In this document: positions 17,775-27,609 of the stretch, piece by piece
How the letters are laid out: each line of letters begins with the position of its first letter
Position numbering within the stretch: position 1 is the stretch's first letter
NCBI GenBank assembly: GCA_046297695.1
Contig: JBKBHF010000004.1
Span: 1-64,000, forward strand
Reading direction: 5' to 3'
From: Permianibacter sp046297695
GTDB taxonomy: Bacteria; Pseudomonadota; Gammaproteobacteria; Enterobacterales; Permianibacteraceae
DNA: 64,000 bases
Position numbers and translations under genes: made by a program
The notes under the pieces: model-generated
Seen by the model: only the letters and a program-made list of their open reading frames with translations
Databases searched by the model: none
What the model was told of the DNA's origin: nothing

Positions 17775-18403
17775 GATCGGTATTCCGAGCTGGTGCTGGC
17801 AACAGCGGCTTGCAACTGCGCATACTCCGGCGTGACGTCACCGGGTTTGCGTTCCCGCACTTCCACCGGCGCGCTCATCAAGGTGTCGCAACTACGGGCG
17901 TTCTGCCGCAGCGGCCACCACTCATAGAGAAAAATTTCCACCGGCTTCCACATCGCCACCCAACCGAGAATGCTGACGCCGGTGCGGACCAGACCGAGAT
18001 GCCCGGCGTCACCGGCCAGCACATAACGGGCGATCACATCACAAGCCACCAGAAACAACAGCCCAATCAACAGCGATTGCCGTCCGATGCGCAGCAAATG
18101 CCGCAGCTGCTGCCGGTATTTCATGCCGCGGTAATAAAAATAGTGCCCGATGGCCGCGCGCATGTCGTCCGCGCTGATCTGCGGATCCGGCTGCGGCAGA
18201 TACAGCACGATCTTGAGCTGCGCACCCGGCAATTCGCGGGCACCGTCGAACAACCAGTCACCGGCCTCGGCGGCCAGCTCGCGGATCGCATACGGCGCCG
18301 GGTCGAGCGGATTGAACAGCAGGCGCGCTTCCCGCAATTTGATGGTCAGCAGCCGGTATTCGCCTTCAGCGGGATAGAGCGCCGCCAATGCCTTGTCCGT
18401 CAT
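17771..18403 (-). CDS. Membrane-associated protein of unknown function
   Basis: A 210-residue protein with an N-terminal soluble region, including a repeated Leu/Arg-rich segment, then two likely membrane helices (about 110-130 and 142-160, e.g. SLLIGLLFLVACDVIARYVL). I do not recognise the family. It sits between a CaCA antiporter gene (26 bases upstream) and a CDF gene that it overlaps by four bases, so the three are probably one cation-handling operon. Confidence 0.7.
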   Translation of the reverse strand: MTDKALAALYPAEGEYRLLTIKLREARLLFNPLDPAPYAIRELAAEAGDWLFDGARELPGAQLKIVLYLPQPDPQISADDMRAAIGHYFYYRGMKYRQQLRHLLRIGRQSLLIGLLFLVACDVIARYVLAGDAGHLGLVRTGVSILGWVAMWKPVEIFLYEWWPLRQNARSCDTLMSAPVEVRERKPGDVTPEYAQLQAAVASTSSEYRS

Positions 18404-18429
18404 GCTGACCTCCGCCGTTTTGTTGCGGC

Positions 18430-19401
18430 TCAGCCGCTGAACTGACTGCCGATGAGATACGCGGTATAGCCGACAAACGTCAGCAGCAACAGGCTGCCTT
18501 CCAGCCGATTGAGCCGGCCCTCCGCACGAAAACCGTAGCAGAACAGGAACAGTGCCAGCGTCAAACCGGCCATCACCGTCAGATCACGATAGAACACTTC
18601 CGACCCGACCGACATCGGCGCAATGGCGCCGGCAATGCCGACCACCGCCAAGGTGTTGAACATGTTCGAACCGATGACATTGCCGAGCGCGATGTCATGC
18701 TCATTCTTGCGCACGGCGATGATCGACGACGCCAGTTCCGGCAACGAGGTACCGATGGCAACCACGGTCAAACCGATGACCAGATCGCTGACGCCGAGTG
18801 CGAGGGCGATCTCGACTGCGCCCCAGACCAGCAGACGCGAACTGGCAATCAGCATCAGCAGACCGAGCACCAGCCAGAACACGGCGCGCTTCAGCGGCAT
18901 CGGATGAGCGGCCAACTCGTCGGCCGTTTCCGCACCGAGCGCATCCTCCTTGATCGACAGGCCTTCGTAAATGGAAAACGCCAGCAAGCCGGCAAACAAC
19001 ACCAGCAGCACCACGGCATCGAGCCGCGACAATTCGCCATCCCAAAGCTGCCAGGCTGCCAGCACGGTCACCGCCAACAGCACCGGCATTTCCTTGCGCA
19101 CCACTTGCGAATGCACGGCGATCGGACTGATCACGGCGGTCAACCCCAGGATCAAGGCGATGTTGGTGATGTTGGAGCCGTAGGCGTTACCGAGCGCAAT
19201 GCCCGGATTGCCGCTCGATGATGCCAGCGCCGATACCACCATCTCCGGCGCCGAGGTGCCGAAACCGACAATGACCATGCCGATCAGCAGCGACGGCATG
19301 CCGAAATGGCGCGCAGTGGCAGCGGCGCCATCGACAAAACGATCCGCACTCCAGACCAACAAACCGAGCCCGACCAACAGAGCCAATACTGACCACATCA
19401 T
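18430..19401 (-). CDS. Calcium/sodium antiporter (CaCA family, YrbG-like)
   Basis: A 323-residue protein with ten or so membrane helices in two inverted halves. The two alpha-repeat signatures, GFGTSAPEMVVS and AIGTSLPELASS, each carry the acidic residue needed for cation exchange. It is the first gene of a likely operon with the unknown membrane protein and the CDF transporter. Start could be the first or the second of two adjacent ATG codons (19401 or 19398). Confidence 0.94.
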   Translation of the reverse strand: MMWSVLALLVGLGLLVWSADRFVDGAAATARHFGMPSLLIGMVIVGFGTSAPEMVVSALASSSGNPGIALGNAYGSNITNIALILGLTAVISPIAVHSQVVRKEMPVLLAVTVLAAWQLWDGELSRLDAVVLLVLFAGLLAFSIYEGLSIKEDALGAETADELAAHPMPLKRAVFWLVLGLLMLIASSRLLVWGAVEIALALGVSDLVIGLTVVAIGTSLPELASSIIAVRKNEHDIALGNVIGSNMFNTLAVVGIAGAIAPMSVGSEVFYRDLTVMAGLTLALFLFCYGFRAEGRLNRLEGSLLLLTFVGYTAYLIGSQFSG

Positions 19402-19513
19402 GACGCGTTCCTATTCCGTTGCCATCGCGCTGAGTGCCGGCATTGACGCGAACGCGGCGCCGGCAAGCCAGCATGGCTGAGCCTGCCGCCGAACGCCAGT
19501 GACGGCAGTCAGC

Positions 19514-19542
19514 AAAAAAAACCGGTCGCGAGGACCGGTTTT
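19514..19542 (-). terminator. Terminator just outside the left island repeat
   Basis: On the minus strand AAAACCGGTC-CTCGC-GACCGG followed by eight T. It would end transcripts of the six-gene cargo operon leaving the island. The rest of 19402-19700 holds the left direct repeat and no gene. Confidence 0.8.
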
Positions 19543-19547
19543 CGATT

Positions 19548-19615
19548 TGGTGGCGGGTAGTTTACAGCAGAACAACTCTCTATTGGGGCCAATGAGCACT
19601 GGAGCGGGTTGCTGC
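19548..19615. repeat. Left direct repeat of the island (candidate attL region)
   Basis: Starts with TGGTGGCGGGTAGTTTAC, identical over 18 bases to 40289-40306, and stays similar to its end (about three bases in four). A terminator hairpin lies a few bases to its left, as at the right copy. Confidence 0.7.
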
Positions 19616-19700
19616 GGAAAATCTTCACCGTTACTCATATCCCCCTCCCTCACCAGGCAAAAAAAGAATTGCTGCATCGGTGAATATGAAAGGGATTTCA

Positions 19701-22700
19701 TTATTTATTGGTGACGTGCAGAACATAGTCGAACCAACGCTCCAGCAAATCTCGCTCCTCTGTCTGCATATCTCCAGATGGGTAACTGATGGTTATCTGA
19801 ATCGATTCCTTACTGTGCGGCCAGAAGCTGACGAAGGGCAGCCTATGGTTGAGTTCGAGCGCGCTGTGTAGTACCCCTTCTGCCGGCCCGTCATCGAAGT
19901 AGTGCTTTTCCAGCTTTGCCAGGTTTGCAATGGTGGCGATCCGGTCGACGCCGCCTGTGGCTGTCTCGATATGCGACCAGCGGGAGTTTCCTTTGCTGAC
20001 GGGATAAGCTCTGTCGGCAGCATGATCGCCGGAATCGCTCTCCTTCAGAAAGTCCCTGATGTGAAGTTCGGACACACCCAAATCGCGCTGACCTGCAAAC
20101 AACTCATATTCCAGTTGGTCCGAGCAACGCTTCAACTGACGAAAGGCCGACTCAAGCTCCGCCTGCGAGAAAAATGCCAGTTTCCCCTTGCCGGCAAAGA
20201 TGGGCAGGTCCACCCGCACGTACAGGTAGAAATGACTATTCGCAGCCTCTGGATTAACAGCCATGCGCACCAGCGGATACTGTCGGTCCAACTGCGGCCC
20301 GATGCCCGGTAGCCTGTCATCGAATAGCCTTTCGATTCCAATCAGGTCCTCTCGCGAGGCGATGGGGGATATTAGGGACAACGAGTACACAGTGCCGTTG
20401 GCGAGCGCCGAGAACCCCGCAGAAAATCGCTGCTCCACCAATACCGGCTGCCTGCGCCTCTGCCCCTCCCGCTCGATGACAGGATCGACGAGCAGTATCG
20501 CGTTGGGATTGTGCTGGTTCTTCTCAACCACATACATCTTGTCAGTAGCGGGATTGAGTATGCTGCCGAACAGCGACTTAATATGGTTGGCGATATCGCC
20601 ACTGTCATGGCTCTCAAAAGGCACATAACTTGTCTTTGGCAGGCTCGTATTATCGAATCGTGCGGGATACGGGTCCTGTACCACAATCGACTTGACCGGC
20701 CTGCGCAAGAACTCGCGCCAGTTCTCCCGGGTCAACTCCACCGAGCGGTTGAATGACTCCTGGATGCAGGCATCCATCTTCTCTTCCACATGGAACTTAC
20801 GGGCGATGAACGAGGCGACCTGATCCTCGTCAACTGAACTCTTCAGGAATGGATAAGTGATCTCCAACTCCGCCAGTCCGCCGATCTTGAGCAGTTCGTT
20901 GACCTTTCCGAACAGGCGGTCCACGCGCCCTACCCGCTGCTCATTGGCCCCAGGCGAACCAGCGAGGCCGTAATGATGAACCTTGCGGCATTGCAGATGC
21001 AGATTGACGCCCTCCTGGAACACCGATGTTGCCACCAACACATTGGGATAGAAGGGACTGTTGAACCCCAGGATCAGGCGCTGACGATTCTTTGATTCAC
21101 CGCTGGCATACCAGGCTGGGTTCTGGAGTAAAGTCAGCTCTCGCCACTCCTTCTCCCACTCACCCAGCTTGTGGTCGACGATTTTTTCACACAGGATCTC
21201 GAAGGTATCCAGCGCGTTCTTGAAGTAGGTCAAGAGCAGGGATTTCTTGATGCGCAGCGCCACGAAATTCATGAATTCGGCATATCTCTCCTGTACGCCA
21301 GAGATACCAGTGGAGCGATTGAACTCCGTAAACCAGGCGTAAAGCTCGACCATCACCGGACTTGCGAACAGAAATCCCGTCTTGATGTAGTTGGCAAAGT
21401 TCTCTGCCACATCCGGCCGATTTTCCGCCCAGTCGCTTAGCTTCTTTTGCTGCGATTCGTTAAGCTCGGGATAGACGAGAGACCAGACCGTCTTGACCGC
21501 CTTTTGATAGGTCCTGATCTCATACTCCCGGTGCGAAGCCTCCAATTTTTGCGCCAGCCTGTCATACCGTCGTAGCCGCGCCTCTCTCGCCGCAGTGACA
21601 TAATCGGCCCTAACCTTGCCACCTTGCGTGTATTGGTAATAGGTCGAATAGCCGCCCACGGTGTAGTCCAGAGATGGTTCCAGAAACATCGCGAAGGCAC
21701 TCTCCGGCTTTCTGAAGCGGAGACTGACATTGGAGGCGTCGGTACGCCCATCCTTGCCCTTCTTGACCACAAACAGATCGGCGATGGCGGAGCCGAGATA
21801 GGCATCGCCCTCTTCTTCGGCTCCAGACGCGCCTTCGTCATCGAGTTCATCTTCCAGTCCAGGCGAGCCTGATTGACAGCTGCGCACCAGTTCATCGAAG
21901 CCACTGCGCGACCACATCGGCCTGGACCTGCGCCACTTTTCTATGGCGGGGTGTCCATCCGTCAAACCCCAGGCCCGGTAAATCTGCTGCGCAAGAACAG
22001 CATCGTAGGCCTCGTTGATGCGCTGCGTCAGCTCGCGCACGGAGGGGATGCGCCGCACGAACACCAGGTGCTTGTCTTCATGCAGGTCACGGGGCGCCGC
22101 AAACAGGTCATTGGGCAGGCACTGCTCGACCAGTTGGCCGTACTTAGGATGATCGGGAAAACGTCCAAAGGTGCTGAAATATTGCGCGGTCAGCCGCTTC
22201 AACAATTTCGTATCCCTGGCCTCGGAGAAATCCTTTCCGTTATCCTCATCAACCTCAACATCCGCAACCGTATCCGGCTCAGCGGCCGCACCTGCGCGCC
22301 CGATAGACTCAAACCCCTCCAGAAAGCCGTACAGCAGACTCTTGTTGTCCCGCGTCATCCCCAGCTCGGTAACCAGCTTCTTCTGATACAGGGCAAAGAA
22401 CATCTCCGACTCCGGGCGCTGACCGAAATCGCAAGGCATGTCCTTTTCACAGCGATATTCCCGCTTGCTGTAATGATGGTCTCCCCCCTGCATGCGGCGG
22501 AAGCGCCGCAGGCCATACTGCCGCATCAGGGCAAGTGCCGAGTGGTCCGAGTCTTCGCGGCCATCCACGAAGTAACCCAGGATGTTATGCACATCATTCA
22601 GCTGGGTATGGCTGGGTGTGGCCGTCAGCAGCAGGGCCTTGTCACCCAAGCGTGCGCCGGAAGCACCGAAGAATGCCTCCGCCGCGTTGACCCGCTGTGA

Positions 22701-23342
22701 GCCACCGTCCCGGTTGCGGAAATAGTGGGCCTCATCGACGATGATGAGATCGAACCCCGTCACGCCCAGTACGGCCTTGATGCGGTCGTGAATCTTGCGG
22801 GCATACTTTCGGGCCGTGGTGGCGTTATCGCTTCCCTTTTCGTTGGCAGGCACCAGGCCGCTCAGGGCGTGGATCGTGGTCAGATAGAGGTGGCCGGCAC
22901 CTTCCTCTACCGCAGTCGCCAAATCATCAAGGTGCGAGCAGGTCTGGATAGACTGGACGGGGCCGCCATCGACTCCGTTCTTAACGCTATGGTCCACCGG
23001 ACGATAGTGGAACTGCACAAAGGCATGGTACTCACGCCGCCAGTGGGCGCAGATATCCCTGTTGGGCGCCATCACCAGTACCTTGGCGTCGGGCTTCATC
23101 TTCCAGAGCAGGGCGGCCACGCCCAGGGCCTGAAAGGTCTTGCCCATGCCCACCTCATCGGCCAGCAGGGCCACACCGTGGCGGGAAAGCAGATTCCAGA
23201 GATAGGCCACCCCTTCCGCCTGCCGCGAGGCCATGGAAGTGGAGTCCGGCCCTTTGTAATGCCATTGGGGATTACTGCGGTCGAAATTGATCCAGTCCGC
23301 CACCGTTTTCGGCAGCAGCGCGCCCCAATCATGCGCCGGCAT
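19701..23342 (-). CDS. SNF2-type superfamily 2 helicase/translocase (cargo gene 6)
   Basis: A 1213-residue DNA-dependent ATPase. Motif I is ADEVGMGKTF (GMGKT at 65-69), motif II IIVDEAHYFRN, motif III LLLTATPSHT, and the C-terminal lobe has VATSVFQEGVNLHLQC then EQRVGRVDRLFG. A roughly 300-residue insertion lies between the lobes, and about 400 residues follow them; I recognise no domain in either. The order and length recall DrmD of DISARM, but DISARM partners are missing. It overlaps the PLD gene by 14 bases and is last in the operon. It likely translocates on DNA to feed or position nucleases. Confidence 0.9.
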   Translation of the reverse strand: MPAHDWGALLPKTVADWINFDRSNPQWHYKGPDSTSMASRQAEGVAYLWNLLSRHGVALLADEVGMGKTFQALGVAALLWKMKPDAKVLVMAPNRDICAHWRREYHAFVQFHYRPVDHSVKNGVDGGPVQSIQTCSHLDDLATAVEEGAGHLYLTTIHALSGLVPANEKGSDNATTARKYARKIHDRIKAVLGVTGFDLIIVDEAHYFRNRDGGSQRVNAAEAFFGASGARLGDKALLLTATPSHTQLNDVHNILGYFVDGREDSDHSALALMRQYGLRRFRRMQGGDHHYSKREYRCEKDMPCDFGQRPESEMFFALYQKKLVTELGMTRDNKSLLYGFLEGFESIGRAGAAAEPDTVADVEVDEDNGKDFSEARDTKLLKRLTAQYFSTFGRFPDHPKYGQLVEQCLPNDLFAAPRDLHEDKHLVFVRRIPSVRELTQRINEAYDAVLAQQIYRAWGLTDGHPAIEKWRRSRPMWSRSGFDELVRSCQSGSPGLEDELDDEGASGAEEEGDAYLGSAIADLFVVKKGKDGRTDASNVSLRFRKPESAFAMFLEPSLDYTVGGYSTYYQYTQGGKVRADYVTAAREARLRRYDRLAQKLEASHREYEIRTYQKAVKTVWSLVYPELNESQQKKLSDWAENRPDVAENFANYIKTGFLFASPVMVELYAWFTEFNRSTGISGVQERYAEFMNFVALRIKKSLLLTYFKNALDTFEILCEKIVDHKLGEWEKEWRELTLLQNPAWYASGESKNRQRLILGFNSPFYPNVLVATSVFQEGVNLHLQCRKVHHYGLAGSPGANEQRVGRVDRLFGKVNELLKIGGLAELEITYPFLKSSVDEDQVASFIARKFHVEEKMDACIQESFNRSVELTRENWREFLRRPVKSIVVQDPYPARFDNTSLPKTSYVPFESHDSGDIANHIKSLFGSILNPATDKMYVVEKNQHNPNAILLVDPVIEREGQRRRQPVLVEQRFSAGFSALANGTVYSLSLISPIASREDLIGIERLFDDRLPGIGPQLDRQYPLVRMAVNPEAANSHFYLYVRVDLPIFAGKGKLAFFSQAELESAFRQLKRCSDQLEYELFAGQRDLGVSELHIRDFLKESDSGDHAADRAYPVSKGNSRWSHIETATGGVDRIATIANLAKLEKHYFDDGPAEGVLHSALELNHRLPFVSFWPHSKESIQITISYPSGDMQTEERDLLERWFDYVLHVTNK

Positions 23343-25239
23343 AGCCGCACTCCTTCTGAATCATCTCGACATAGCCCCGCTGAATTCCCGTGGGCAACGG
23401 TGGCAGATCCAGATGCAGCTCATCCCAACGCGACTTGGGCAGGGAATCATCTGTTTTTCCCAATTCCCTGCGCCGCTTCTCCGCCTTGCGGCACAGCGTC
23501 TGTACTTCCTGCGCCAGAAACCAGCTGAATGGCGTGGGGGTACCCGCATTGACTTTCGCCCTGGTCTTCTCCACCAATTCCACCAGGCAGCCTGGCCGCG
23601 TAAACACCCAACTATTCAGTTCCGTCACAGACTTGATGGATTTCAGCTTCTCGCCATATTGATGGGTTGCCTGAAACAGCCGGAAATAGCTGATATCGCC
23701 TGCAGTCTGCGCCACATCGGCCTGTGACGCGTCGATGAATTCATCTGCCAGCAATTCACTGTTCTGAGCGACAGGGATACGGAACGGAATATCATCGTCA
23801 GGGCCGGGTTCACCGCCGAAGACGAAGGCATTGAGCAAGTCATCCAGCGACTCGAACGCCTGAGCACGACGATGGGCCAGCCCGATTTCGGTGATCAGGG
23901 CGCGATAGACCTCCTTCTTGCCCTGCACCACCTGGAAGCGCCGCTCGTGCAACAGGGCCGAAGGGTCACGAATCTCCAGCACGCCCACCTTCAGCTCCTT
24001 TTTCTGTGGCATCCACACCAGCGGTATGGCTTCATCATGGCCCGGGACCTTGACCGCGTAGCCTTCTTCTGGCTTGCCATCATGCCAGTGACCGGTGAAA
24101 ACGTACTGTTGCTTACGCCAGTCAAACTGGACCTGGATATCGAAGGAAGGTTGAACAGGTACCTCCAGAGACTCCTCCTGCAACAGATCCTCGGAGGCGA
24201 AGGCCGCGGCACTCAATTCAATTTTCTTGCCCACCGCACTGCCCCAGGAATTGCCATCGCTGACGATGACCCCGGCCTCGATATTGACACCTTTGTCCCA
24301 CTGTCCCGTCTCATCCAGCAGGTTTGCGCCCCGGGTCGTGAAATTCCACGAGCCGATGGCCAGCTTGCTGCCCAGTTTCCATACCTTGGCATGACAAAGT
24401 TCAACGTTGTCTGGGCGGGATGTCGGGTTTTCGTAGAAGGTCAGTGTGCCGCTGTCGCAGATATCCTGTAGCGCTTCTGTCCAGGGCGCGCGAATGTACT
24501 GGCCCATAACGCGATCCGGAACCAGATGAATCTTTAACTCCTCAACTGCAACAACGGCTTTCAATCGTTTAATGAAAGCGGCGACGTCTTTGGACAGGTA
24601 GGGCGACCACACCAGTAACTCCCTGGCGCGGGCATTGGCAAATAGCTGTTCAATGAAGGATTCATTTTGAAAGCTGTGTACGAATGTCCAGCCGCCATCG
24701 TCCCGAGGTAATCCACGCCGCTCCGGCAATCCCTCAGGCAGGCCCACATTGGCAGCAATCTCAGCAAAGAAAAACCTGACAGAGTCGTATTGCTCCTTGG
24801 TCTCGACGCGTTGAAAGGAAAATACCTCCTGGTTCCTCCCCCAGCCACTCAGGGTCAGGTTGGCACTGCCGGTACCGAGTATCTTGTTGCCGTGCACATC
24901 CTCGAGATAGATCACCTTGGCATGAAAAAGGCTGTCCTTGGAGAACCAGTCTTCCCACTGCGCTGGCGACACCCCATGCACTGGAATGGCGGTGCGCTTG
25001 TTCTTGTCAGCCTCCATGAAGCGCCTGTCGCAGAAGATGCGGAAATCGATCTCCTTTTCGGTTAGCGCAACCTGGAAATGCTCATAGTCCAGGCGTGTCT
25101 TCGGCTGCTCCATATCCAGCACTGCGGGGAGTAGATAGGTCTCAATGAATTCGATATTGATATTGAAGCTGGTAAGCCAGACGTAACGCAGCTCGCCCAG
25201 TTCCTTGAGTTGCTCCTTGAAGGCAGTCAGGAGCTTCAT
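23329..25239 (-). CDS. Phospholipase D-like nuclease-family protein (cargo gene 5)
   Basis: A 636-residue protein with two PLD-type motifs: SLFHAKVIYLEDVHGNK followed by GTGSANLT (near 105), and LCHAKVWKLGSK followed by GSWNFTTRG (near 281). Each keeps His and Lys of HKD but the downstream Asp is replaced by the GSxN(L/F)T form seen in helicase-linked PLD nucleases. The 300 C-terminal residues match nothing I know. Start at 25239 is set by an ATGA overlap with the preceding gene. In DISARM (DrmC) and related systems PLD proteins act with helicases; here it overlaps the SNF2 gene. Confidence 0.88.
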   Translation of the reverse strand: MKLLTAFKEQLKELGELRYVWLTSFNINIEFIETYLLPAVLDMEQPKTRLDYEHFQVALTEKEIDFRIFCDRRFMEADKNKRTAIPVHGVSPAQWEDWFSKDSLFHAKVIYLEDVHGNKILGTGSANLTLSGWGRNQEVFSFQRVETKEQYDSVRFFFAEIAANVGLPEGLPERRGLPRDDGGWTFVHSFQNESFIEQLFANARARELLVWSPYLSKDVAAFIKRLKAVVAVEELKIHLVPDRVMGQYIRAPWTEALQDICDSGTLTFYENPTSRPDNVELCHAKVWKLGSKLAIGSWNFTTRGANLLDETGQWDKGVNIEAGVIVSDGNSWGSAVGKKIELSAAAFASEDLLQEESLEVPVQPSFDIQVQFDWRKQQYVFTGHWHDGKPEEGYAVKVPGHDEAIPLVWMPQKKELKVGVLEIRDPSALLHERRFQVVQGKKEVYRALITEIGLAHRRAQAFESLDDLLNAFVFGGEPGPDDDIPFRIPVAQNSELLADEFIDASQADVAQTAGDISYFRLFQATHQYGEKLKSIKSVTELNSWVFTRPGCLVELVEKTRAKVNAGTPTPFSWFLAQEVQTLCRKAEKRRRELGKTDDSLPKSRWDELHLDLPPLPTGIQRGYVEMIQKECGYAGA

Positions 25240-26612
25240 GCCGTTACCCCCTGATAACCACGCACCAGCCATTTGAACTGAGGCAGGTAGTAGCTGTTGT
25301 ACCAGACACCCTGCGGCCAGTCCTCCTCGGACGGATTAGGCATGGGGCGGACATGCACCTTGGTCGCCGTATCAGCCAGCGTCAGCCAGGGCTGCTGGCC
25401 GCGCTCAGCCATGACCCGGCCGTGGTAGTCGACCAGCAGCCGGATCTGATCCGACAGCGTTGTCGCTTGCGCAAGTTTCAGCAGGTCGTTGAGCCGCGCG
25501 CTGGCCGCGCCCCTCAAGACACCGATCAGATTCGGGTTATCCCGCAGCCCCTGTGCGCGGCTTAGCAGGGTCTGTTCGTTCCGACCAAAGGTCTTCCAGC
25601 GTTCACTAACCGTTTGCAATGGCTGGGACTTCTTGCAGGTCAGGAGGGTGAACAGCAGCATCACATCGGCGAGGAAAGGCTCCAGTTGCTCGATATGTTC
25701 CATCTTGCGCCGCTCTTCTGGCGGCAAGGCGTCTCTGGCGGTCAGTGCCATCAACCTTTGTGGCGTGAAATCCTCCGGCTGCTCGCTCTTGGCATTCTTA
25801 TCCAGCACCGCCAGCAATGCCCCTGCTGCACCGGTGTCCAAAGCGGTGACCGACAGCCAGTAGTCGCGGGCATATTTACCGACGGCCCCCGACGAGGCAA
25901 AGGCCTTGGCGTAGGCGCTGGGCAGTTCTTTCGGGATATTCAGGAACTGAATTTCTGGCTGCTTGCTGTTCTGGCTCAGCATCTCCCGCATATACGTAAC
26001 GAGCAGATCGGCCAGCACACGCAGAGATTTGTTGTCGGCAATAAACTGCTCTGCCCCCTGCCACAAGGTCTCAGCGCTGGGCTGGTAGTAGTGATAGTTT
26101 CCGTCGAAATAGCCGATTTGCATCAGCGGCGTCTTATAACGTCCGCTGACGCCGAGGCCGATCTGACGCACAAGCAGTTGTCCCGGCTTATCGTGACTAA
26201 AAATAAGCCTGGGATTTCCTTCTGTCTCATTCCAGCGGCGACGTCCGTTAGAAATGCCCAGCACCCCGCTACTGTCCACACCCGTGCCTTCGTGTTTCAG
26301 GATGGAAAAGGTGAACAAGTTTTCCAGATGGAGCAGGCAGGCATATTTGAAAAACAGGGTGTCCTTACCGCCATATACATCGGTCAGCCGCTTGCTCAAC
26401 CGAATACTCTCGTCCTGAATTAGGCGCCGCACCAGGTAGTGATTGAACAGATTGAGGGTGTAGTTGCGCACGTCATTGGAGATGGAGTTGACTCGATTTC
26501 TGAATATCTCCTGTCCATAAGCCGACCAGATGATTAGCATGCCGAGCGGATCCATATACGACTCCCCGCTAAGGCTGTCGTCGTATTCCGTGAGGTATTT
26601 ATCTAGAAACAT
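25236..26612 (-). CDS. Unknown 458-residue protein of the cargo operon (gene 4)
   Basis: I do not recognise this family. The N-terminus has a conserved-looking stretch, DPLGMLIIWSAYGQEIF then SISNDVRNYTLNLFNHYLVRR, and the middle is helical with a cysteine-poor composition. There is no nuclease, Walker or membrane motif. It starts after AAGGATATCT and overlaps the PLD gene by four bases, so it should be made with PLD and helicase in fixed proportion. By position it resembles the first gene of unknown-PLD-helicase trios such as Azaca (recalled, not checked). A recognition or scaffold role is a guess. Confidence 0.8.
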   Translation of the reverse strand: MFLDKYLTEYDDSLSGESYMDPLGMLIIWSAYGQEIFRNRVNSISNDVRNYTLNLFNHYLVRRLIQDESIRLSKRLTDVYGGKDTLFFKYACLLHLENLFTFSILKHEGTGVDSSGVLGISNGRRRWNETEGNPRLIFSHDKPGQLLVRQIGLGVSGRYKTPLMQIGYFDGNYHYYQPSAETLWQGAEQFIADNKSLRVLADLLVTYMREMLSQNSKQPEIQFLNIPKELPSAYAKAFASSGAVGKYARDYWLSVTALDTGAAGALLAVLDKNAKSEQPEDFTPQRLMALTARDALPPEERRKMEHIEQLEPFLADVMLLFTLLTCKKSQPLQTVSERWKTFGRNEQTLLSRAQGLRDNPNLIGVLRGAASARLNDLLKLAQATTLSDQIRLLVDYHGRVMAERGQQPWLTLADTATKVHVRPMPNPSEEDWPQGVWYNSYYLPQFKWLVRGYQGVTA

Positions 26613-26630
26613 AGATATCCTTGGTGCGCG

Positions 26631-27608
26631 TCACCTATCCCGAACCTTGATTGCCGGATATTTCTGCACGTTGGTGACCGCATCAGCAAACCCTCGCAAC
26701 CACCACTCCAGCATCGCGCTATCGACCACGGTCGCGGTGATTTCGAGGTTGCCGTCTTCTAACTCGGCCACCTGCTGATTTGCCGATAGCGGAGTTTCGA
26801 GTAAATGCAAGCCGGCTTGGCGTTCGATCCGGAAAACCAGTTTGACCATCTCTCCCTCGCCGAAGCCGAAACGCCCATCGTTGTCATATTTCTTGAGATC
26901 AAATTCCTTTGGGCGATCAAACGTCAGCGTCGACATCTCTGCCGCCAGTATGCGGTGTAGCGCCAAATTCCTCTCGTTGTCATAGCCACGATAGCGACAA
27001 ACGAGGTACAAGCGCGGCCCTTGCTGGACGAGGCCCAAAGGCATGACCTCCACCTTGTTCCGCTTTCCCCCAGAATTTTGATAATCGAGGTGAAGCCAGT
27101 GATTGCTATACAGCGCCTCACTGACCGTCTCGAAGACGCCCGGAGCGATCTTGGGCGGCAACAGTGGCTGACTGGTGGCGACGACTCTCACCTTGCTGGG
27201 CCATTCCCGTTCAAGACGCGCGCTACTGTCGGGGCCAAGATTACGCTTGGCTTGGCTAAAGAACGCCTCCATGGATTTCATCAACCGGGCTGGCAGGAGA
27301 TTCTTCAGGTGCTCTTCGGCAAGTTGAAGCAGCAACGATTCCTGGGGAGTGAGATTGGGTACTGCCAGAGCTTTGGCCTGTTCCAGCCAGCGATAGCCAT
27401 AGGGTTTACTACGATCATCACGCTCGATCTCGAAATGCTCGCTGAGCATTTCCAGTTGTCGCTGGATGGTACGCAGATCGCGGTCGATGCCAGCATCCTT
27501 GAGTTGCCGATGCAGATCACTGGCGGTGACCTTACGGCCACGCGGAATGCGACGCAGCAACTCGACAGCGAGCAATACGGTTTCGAGCGTGTCGGAGCGC
27601 TTTGCCAT
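26631..27608 (-). CDS. WYL-domain regulator of the cargo operon (gene 3)
   Basis: A 325-residue HTH-WYL regulator. The N-terminal wHTH is KVTASDLHRQLKDAGI then RDLRTIQRQLEMLSEHF; the WYL core is VMPLGLVQQGPRLYLVCRYR and a WCX-type C-terminal domain follows. Its layout is that of BrxR/CapW, dimeric repressors that guard BREX, CBASS and other defence operons by binding inverted repeats upstream. It is two bases from the nuclease stop and 18 bases from gene 4. The perfect 11-base inverted repeat at 31242-31275, over the first gene's start, is a plausible operator. Confidence 0.92.
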   Translation of the reverse strand: MAKRSDTLETVLLAVELLRRIPRGRKVTASDLHRQLKDAGIDRDLRTIQRQLEMLSEHFEIERDDRSKPYGYRWLEQAKALAVPNLTPQESLLLQLAEEHLKNLLPARLMKSMEAFFSQAKRNLGPDSSARLEREWPSKVRVVATSQPLLPPKIAPGVFETVSEALYSNHWLHLDYQNSGGKRNKVEVMPLGLVQQGPRLYLVCRYRGYDNERNLALHRILAAEMSTLTFDRPKEFDLKKYDNDGRFGFGEGEMVKLVFRIERQAGLHLLETPLSANQQVAELEDGNLEITATVVDSAMLEWWLRGFADAVTNVQKYPAIKVRDR

Positions 27609-27609
27609 C

